Below are positions 6,232-10,148 of a DNA stretch of 10,148 bases, in pieces. Origin of the DNA: JBNKFQ01 sp050289385 (GTDB lineage Bacteria > Pseudomonadota > Gammaproteobacteria > Pseudomonadales > Porticoccaceae); NCBI GenBank assembly GCA_050289385.1, contig JBNKFQ010000340.1:1-10148 (forward strand), in the 5' to 3' direction. Both the position numbers and the translations under genes were made by a program. The number at the start of each line of letters is the position of its first letter. Within the stretch, counting starts at the first letter, position 1. Under the pieces are notes generated by a model. It saw only the letters and a list, made by a program, of their open reading frames with translations, did not search any database and was not told where the DNA came from.

Positions 6232-7779
6232 ATGACCAGGGACAAACAAAGCTTCGACAAGATCGAACCCACAGATATTCCTCTGACTCAACCGCAGGTA
6301 ACCGCTGAATCGCCTGCCAGCCCCGGCATTAAAAATACCGGATACAAAAAACCTGATTTTGGAAAAAAGGGCTCTCACAAACTGCTTGTCGCCGTTGGCC
6401 TGATACTCACACTGCTGCTGGCCCTTGCCGTTGTTTTTGTACTGCCCGAGATGGTGCGCACACCGCAGCTCGCCGAGAGCAAACCCGAGGCCGAAACAAC
6501 GGCGGCTGCAAAACCTCAAAAACCGGTTGAATCCCCCTGGCAGGAACAACAACTGTCCAAAGCGCGACGTGAAGCCCAGGACATTCTGTCCAAACTGATC
6601 GAACGACAACAGTTTCTGGAAAAAAAGTCAGTTCAACTGTGGGCGGCTGAACGCTACCAGGAAGGTATTGTCGCTGCCGAAACCGGAGATACCGAGTTTC
6701 GCCAGCGCGAATTTGAACTGGCGCTTGCAGGATACAATCAGGCATTGTCCATTTTTGCCGAGCTGGAGCAGCAGGTTGACCAGGTTGTCAGCGATAACCT
6801 GGATGCCGGTTTTAGCGCCATTAGCGCTGGCGATCCAGCCACAGCTCAAGGCCATTTCGACCTGGTGCAAGCCATAGAGCCTGACAATGACAGGCTGAAA
6901 ACCGGCATTGCCCGTACCAAAACCCTTCCCGAGGTACTCGGTATTCTGGATAAGGCAACAGTTGCCCGTCAGAACGCCCGACTGGAAGCGGCCAAAAAAC
7001 ACTATCAAACAGCCCTGCAACTCGACCCTGAATACCAGGCTGCTATTGACGGGCTTGCCAGTATTGACAAACTCATTGTCGAACGCGATTACGTGCGGGC
7101 CTTGAGCCGTGGTTATGCCGCGCTGGATGAAGGCAAGCTGTCAACTGCCGAATCAGCCTTTGCACAAGCGCTGAAACTGAAGCCCAAATCTTCCGAGGCC
7201 AGACAGGCGCTCGATCAGGCTCGCAACCGGCAGTCTCGCCTGACCCTCCAGGCACAATTGCAACAGGCTCAGCAAAGGGAACAAGAAGAGTCCTGGCGCG
7301 CCGCCGAAACCCTTTACAGCAAAATTCTGCGCAACGACAGCTCAGTCGTGGACGCCCGCGTTGGCCAGATTCGCGCCCGTACCCGTGCCGAACTGGATGA
7401 AAAGCTGCAGCAGTGGATTGACGACCCACTGCAACTGTCCAGCTCCACAGTGTTGCGCAATGCAGAAAAAACCCTCGGTGAGGCTCGCGCCATCGAAAAT
7501 CGCGGCCAACGCCTCACTCGTCAGATTGCCGCCATGCAGACTGTGATTATCATGGCGTCCACCGCCCTGCCGGTAGAGTTCAAATCCGACAACATGACCC
7601 GTGTCACCCTGTTTCGCGTTGGGGATTTGGGGCAGTTCACAGAGAAAACCCTTAAATTGAAACCCGGAAACTATGTTGCTGCCGGCACGCGCAAGGGCTA
7701 TCGCGATGTGCGAATGGAATTTCAGATTACGGGGGCCAATCCTCGTCCTATTGTTATCCGTTGCGAGGATCCGATATAG
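6232..7779 (+). CDS. inner-membrane protein with periplasmic TPR repeats and PEGA-like C-terminal domain
   Basis: A 515-residue protein. Residues 1-50 are a polar cytoplasmic tail, 51-72 (LLVAVGLILTLLLALAVVFV) one membrane span, and the rest periplasmic. Residues 90-135 look like a coiled coil. TPR-type units follow, clearest at about 245-280 (LEAAKKHYQTALQLDPEYQAA) and 288-322 (LSTAESAFAQALKLKPKSSEA), with weaker ones at 138-230 and 345-385. Residues 447-515 are a compact beta domain (SDNMTRVTLFRVGDLGQF..LKLKPGNYVAAGTRKGYRDVRMEFQI..) ending in IRCEDPI. Its LKPG-Y-..GxRxGYRD pattern is that of PEGA-like domains. An in-frame ATG 20 codons upstream (6172) would overlap the previous gene by 52 bases; the ATG at 6232 has GAGG six to seven bases before it and is preferred. 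Only 8 bases separate it from the upstream lipoprotein, so they are surely co-transcribed. Role inferred: membrane-anchored protein-binding platform working with the next protein, which has the same topology. Confidence 0.82.
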   Translation: MTRDKQSFDKIEPTDIPLTQPQVTAESPASPGIKNTGYKKPDFGKKGSHKLLVAVGLILTLLLALAVVFVLPEMVRTPQLAESKPEAETTAAAKPQKPVESPWQEQQLSKARREAQDILSKLIERQQFLEKKSVQLWAAERYQEGIVAAETGDTEFRQREFELALAGYNQALSIFAELEQQVDQVVSDNLDAGFSAISAGDPATAQGHFDLVQAIEPDNDRLKTGIARTKTLPEVLGILDKATVARQNARLEAAKKHYQTALQLDPEYQAAIDGLASIDKLIVERDYVRALSRGYAALDEGKLSTAESAFAQALKLKPKSSEARQALDQARNRQSRLTLQAQLQQAQQREQEESWRAAETLYSKILRNDSSVVDARVGQIRARTRAELDEKLQQWIDDPLQLSSSTVLRNAEKTLGEARAIENRGQRLTRQIAAMQTVIIMASTALPVEFKSDNMTRVTLFRVGDLGQFTEKTLKLKPGNYVAAGTRKGYRDVRMEFQITGANPRPIVIRCEDPI

Positions 7780-7787
7780 ATGAATGG

Positions 7788-7815
7788 TCGGAAGTCGAAC
7801 ATCGGACGTCGAACG
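7788..7815 (+). repeat. heptamer array, left arm of an inverted repeat
   Basis: Four contiguous seven-base units: TCGGAAG, TCGAACA, TCGGACG, TCGAACG. It begins eight bases after the stop codon of the TPR gene. Together with 7906-7933 it forms an inverted pair matching at 23 of 28 positions by eye. Seven-base periodic TCGGAxG arrays are a common style of intergenic repeat in gammaproteobacteria (recollection, not checked). Confidence 0.75.
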
Positions 7816-7905
7816 CAAAAACAACCAACAGGAATCAGGTTAAGAGATTGCGTTCAACCCCCTTTTAGCTGCCGGGCCGAGTCAAGTGATGGCACGTCTT
7901 TTCTG

Positions 7906-7933
7906 CGCCCGACGTCCGATGTCCAACTTCTGA
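7906..7933 (-). repeat. heptamer array, right arm of an inverted repeat
   Basis: On the minus strand this reads TCAGAAG, TTGGACA, TCGGACG, TCGGGCG, the same four-unit order as the left arm at 7788-7815. The 90 bases between the arms hold no ORF I believe and no clear promoter. No T-run follows the right arm, so an intrinsic terminator is unlikely. No target-site duplication is seen. Confidence 0.75.
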
Positions 7934-8030
7934 CTACCAATTTTCCAACCGACAACACCACGCCCAAAACCCACCCACGGACCCGCCAGCAGTGTTAGGG
8001 AAATCCGATCTGAGAAATACGGGGTTCAGC

Positions 8031-10100
8031 ATGAAGAACAAAAACCGGAACACGGCGGACACAGAAAACATTGCACCAGCGGAATTTACCCCGCTGACAA
8101 AACCCATCAAAAAACGCCGCCGTATGCGGCCGGTTACTGTCTCCATTGTTATCGCTCTATTGATCGCCGGAGTAGCCATCTGGTATCTGTTGAGTGCGCG
8201 TGCTGTTTTTTTTGACACTGAACCAGCTACTGCCCAACTCGAACTGGATTACCCGTTGATCATTCGGGTTTCCGACAGCTACTTAATGCGCTCCGGGACT
8301 TACAAGGTCAAAGCCACCGCCGATGGTTATTTTGATCTCGAACAGGAAATTATTGTCTCTGATGCCGACAGTCAGCACATTCCTCTTATACTCAAGAAAA
8401 AACCCGGTCATCTCAACATCAGCACTACCCCGGATACTGCCACAATCGTGATGGATGGTATCGAACTGGGCCAAACACCCACCGTCCTGCGCGACATAGC
8501 TCCCGGCAGCCACACGCTGGAACTTCAGGCTCCACGTTACTTTTCAGAAACACTGACCGTGGATATCGAGGGCCTGGACAAAACCCAAACACTCGAGCAC
8601 GCACTGCGCCAGGCCTGGGGGTCGCTGAGCCTGGAGTCAACACCTGCCGGTGCTGAAGTCTTCGTCAGCGGCGAGAGCCGTGGTCATACGCCATTAACCA
8701 CAGAATTGCTGGAATGGGGGGAGGAGGTAAAATTGCAACTCTCCGGTCATAAATCCTGGCAACGGCGACTGGACGTCAAGGCCGGGGAAGAACTGTCAAT
8801 TACCGATATCAAACTGGACAAGGTAGACGGCCTGCTGCGCCTGAACAGTATGCCGAGTGGAGCCAGCGTTACCGTAGATGGCAAGTTTCGCGGGCGCACC
8901 CCTGTTGAACTGGCGCTCAAGCCAGATGTTGGCCATCAGTTGTCGCTGTTTCTGGACGGTTATCTCACCTCAAAACGTTCGGTAACCATTCCGTCCGGCA
9001 ACGAAAAACAACTCGATGTAAAACTCACATCGGAAACCGGCAAGTTGCGCGTGGTGACCAGCCCTGCCGATGCCACCGTTTTGATTGACGGCGTGGTACA
9101 GGGCAAGGGGGGAGACACCTTTGCATTGCCGGCCCGGGCGCATCGTATAGAGGTACGTCGCGACGGTTACGCCAGCAAAACCAAAAGCTTTACCCCTCGG
9201 CCAGGTATCAAACAGATGCTCAAAATCGAGTTGATGACTGAAGCGGAAGCGAGATGGGCAGCGACCCCGCGTGAGATTACATCGCCGGTTGGTCAAGCAC
9301 TAAGGCTGTTTCGCCCGGAAGTCACCTTCTCCATGGGCGCATCCCGTCGCGAACCCGGTCGCCGCGCCAACGAAATACAGCGGGATGTGACCCTCAAGCG
9401 ACCGTTTTATCTGGCCACCAAAGAAGTCACCAACGCCGAATTCAACCGCTTTAACGCCAAACACTTTTCCCGGCAAACCAGCGGTGTCAGCCTGTCCCAA
9501 CTGACACAGCCCGTGGTGAACGTTTCCTGGGAACAGGCTGCGCTTTACTGCAACTGGCTGAGCGCCAGTGAGGGGTTACCACTGTTTTACACAGTGGAAA
9601 ATGACAAGGTGACGGGATTTGATCTCAAGGCAACGGGTTACCGGTTGCCGACCGAGGCAGAATGGTCGTGGGCTGCCCGCCAATTCAACAGTCACAGCCT
9701 GAAATTCGCATGGGGCGACAGCTTTCCACCCAGTGAAAAAACCGGCAATTATGCCGATCGCTCTGCGGCGAAAATCGTCGGTATAGTGGTCAAAGGATAC
9801 AATGACGGCTACGCTGTCAGCGCTCCGGTGAGCAAATTTCCGGCCAATGACAAGGGCCTGTACGATCTGGATGGCAATGTGGCGGAATGGATAAACGACT
9901 ACTACGGAATAGAGATCAACCTTTCGAGCAAGCCGCTGCTTGACCCCACCGGGCCGGAAAAAGGTGAATTTCGGGTTATTCGTGGTGCCAGCTGGCGCCA
10001 TGGCAGCATTACCGAGTTGCGGCTATCGTTTCGTGACTACGGCAGGGACCCCCGCGATGACGTCGGCTTTCGTATCGCGCGGTATGTTGAAAGTGAATAG
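8031..10100 (+). CDS. inner-membrane multi-PEGA protein with SUMF1/FGE-like domain lacking catalytic residues
   Basis: A 689-residue protein. Residues 1-34 are cytoplasmic and end in a basic KKRRRMR stretch; 35-55 form a single membrane span; the rest is periplasmic. PEGA-type beta repeats follow: a divergent one at about 65-127, then clear ones beginning PDTATIVMDGIELGQTP (134), PAGAEVFVSGESRGHTP (205), PSGASVTVDGKFRGRTP (275) and PADATVLIDGVVQGKG (345). Residues about 425-687 are a SUMF1/FGE-sulfatase (C-type-lectin-like) domain: FSMGASRRE, KEVTNAEFNRF, PVVNVSWEQAALYCNWLS, GYRLPTEAEWSWAAR, DLDGNVAEWINDYYG, RVIRGASW, VGFRIAR. True formylglycine-generating enzymes use paired cysteines near the C-terminus, and EgtB/OvoA types use an HxxxHxE iron site. 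Neither is present and the domain has one Cys (ALYCNW), so binding, not catalysis, is likely. The ATG at 8031 (GGGG six bases upstream) is preferred to the in-frame GTG at 7992. It is separated by 251 bases from the TPR gene. Confidence 0.88.
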   Translation: MKNKNRNTADTENIAPAEFTPLTKPIKKRRRMRPVTVSIVIALLIAGVAIWYLLSARAVFFDTEPATAQLELDYPLIIRVSDSYLMRSGTYKVKATADGYFDLEQEIIVSDADSQHIPLILKKKPGHLNISTTPDTATIVMDGIELGQTPTVLRDIAPGSHTLELQAPRYFSETLTVDIEGLDKTQTLEHALRQAWGSLSLESTPAGAEVFVSGESRGHTPLTTELLEWGEEVKLQLSGHKSWQRRLDVKAGEELSITDIKLDKVDGLLRLNSMPSGASVTVDGKFRGRTPVELALKPDVGHQLSLFLDGYLTSKRSVTIPSGNEKQLDVKLTSETGKLRVVTSPADATVLIDGVVQGKGGDTFALPARAHRIEVRRDGYASKTKSFTPRPGIKQMLKIELMTEAEARWAATPREITSPVGQALRLFRPEVTFSMGASRREPGRRANEIQRDVTLKRPFYLATKEVTNAEFNRFNAKHFSRQTSGVSLSQLTQPVVNVSWEQAALYCNWLSASEGLPLFYTVENDKVTGFDLKATGYRLPTEAEWSWAARQFNSHSLKFAWGDSFPPSEKTGNYADRSAAKIVGIVVKGYNDGYAVSAPVSKFPANDKGLYDLDGNVAEWINDYYGIEINLSSKPLLDPTGPEKGEFRVIRGASWRHGSITELRLSFRDYGRDPRDDVGFRIARYVESE

Positions 10101-10116
10101 GCTGGTGGAAAGACTG

Positions 10117-10148
10117 GTGAATAGTCTGAAGGGGTTTAGTCTGAAGGG
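10117..10148 (+). repeat. short tandem repeat after the last gene, cut by the window edge
   Basis: TAGTCTGAAGGGG at 10122-10134 is repeated as TAGTCTGAAGGG at 10137-10148, period 15. CTGGTGGA and CTGGTGAA just before it, and GTGAATAG at 10093-10100 and 10117-10124, are further short echoes. It looks like the beginning of an intergenic repeat array. Its true extent lies outside the window. Confidence 0.6.

Noticed and set aside
7780..7998. 72-residue ORF between the TPR and PEGA-SUMF1 genes
   Set aside because: It runs through both heptamer arrays, has no ribosome site, and its product has no domain or plausible secondary structure pattern. The start also abuts the upstream stop by chance.
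7992..8030. GTG start for the PEGA-SUMF1 protein
   Set aside because: No ribosome site precedes it. The ATG at 8031 gives a normal cytoplasmic tail before the membrane span.
8031..10100. Annotation as an active formylglycine-generating enzyme or ergothioneine-type iron enzyme
   Set aside because: The paired C-terminal cysteines and the HxxxHxE iron motif are both absent, and no sulfatase or thiol-histidine gene is nearby in the window.

Overview
The window reads as a chromosomal stretch from a gammaproteobacterium, probably a marine or environmental one. The evidence is Gram-negative type lipoprotein signals, a NhaC-type sodium/proton antiporter, moderate GC content with dense coding, and a long poly-serine linker of the kind known from Cellvibrio/Saccharophagus-like bacteria. 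That placement is an inference and no marker gene is present. I see no phage, transposase, tRNA, rRNA or CRISPR sequence.

Left part (1 to 1883, minus strand): a NhaC-family antiporter gene, followed 25 bases downstream by a small GFA/CENP-V-type zinc protein. The GFA gene starts at TTG and runs off the left edge. A 382-base gap (1884 to 2265) separates this pair from the divergent right-hand genes and should hold both promoters.

Right part (2266 to 10100, plus strand): five consecutive genes, all predicted to act at the cell envelope. They are (1) a secreted TPR protein ending in a TonB-C-like domain; (2) a lipoprotein with an extreme Ser/Gln-rich linker, two copies of an acidic helical module and a charged tail; (3) a second lipoprotein with a glycine-rich hydrophobic pair of segments; (4) a single-pass inner-membrane protein with periplasmic TPR repeats and a PEGA-like C-terminal domain; (5) a single-pass inner-membrane protein with four or five PEGA-type beta repeats and a C-terminal SUMF1/FGE-like domain that lacks the known catalytic residues. 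Gaps are 11, 71, 8 and 251 bases, so genes 1 to 4 look like one transcript and gene 5 may share it.

None of the five genes looks like a classical enzyme or transporter. They carry protein-binding repeats (TPR), surface beta domains (PEGA), a likely inactive SUMF1 fold, lipid anchors and flexible linkers. My best reading is a structural or scaffolding complex that spans the periplasm, with two inner-membrane and two probable outer-membrane anchored parts. I cannot name a described system with this exact gene set, and this is the candidate 'undescribed system' of the window. The only sizeable gap inside the cluster (7780 to 8030) holds an inverted pair of heptamer repeat arrays, probably a dispersed intergenic repeat.
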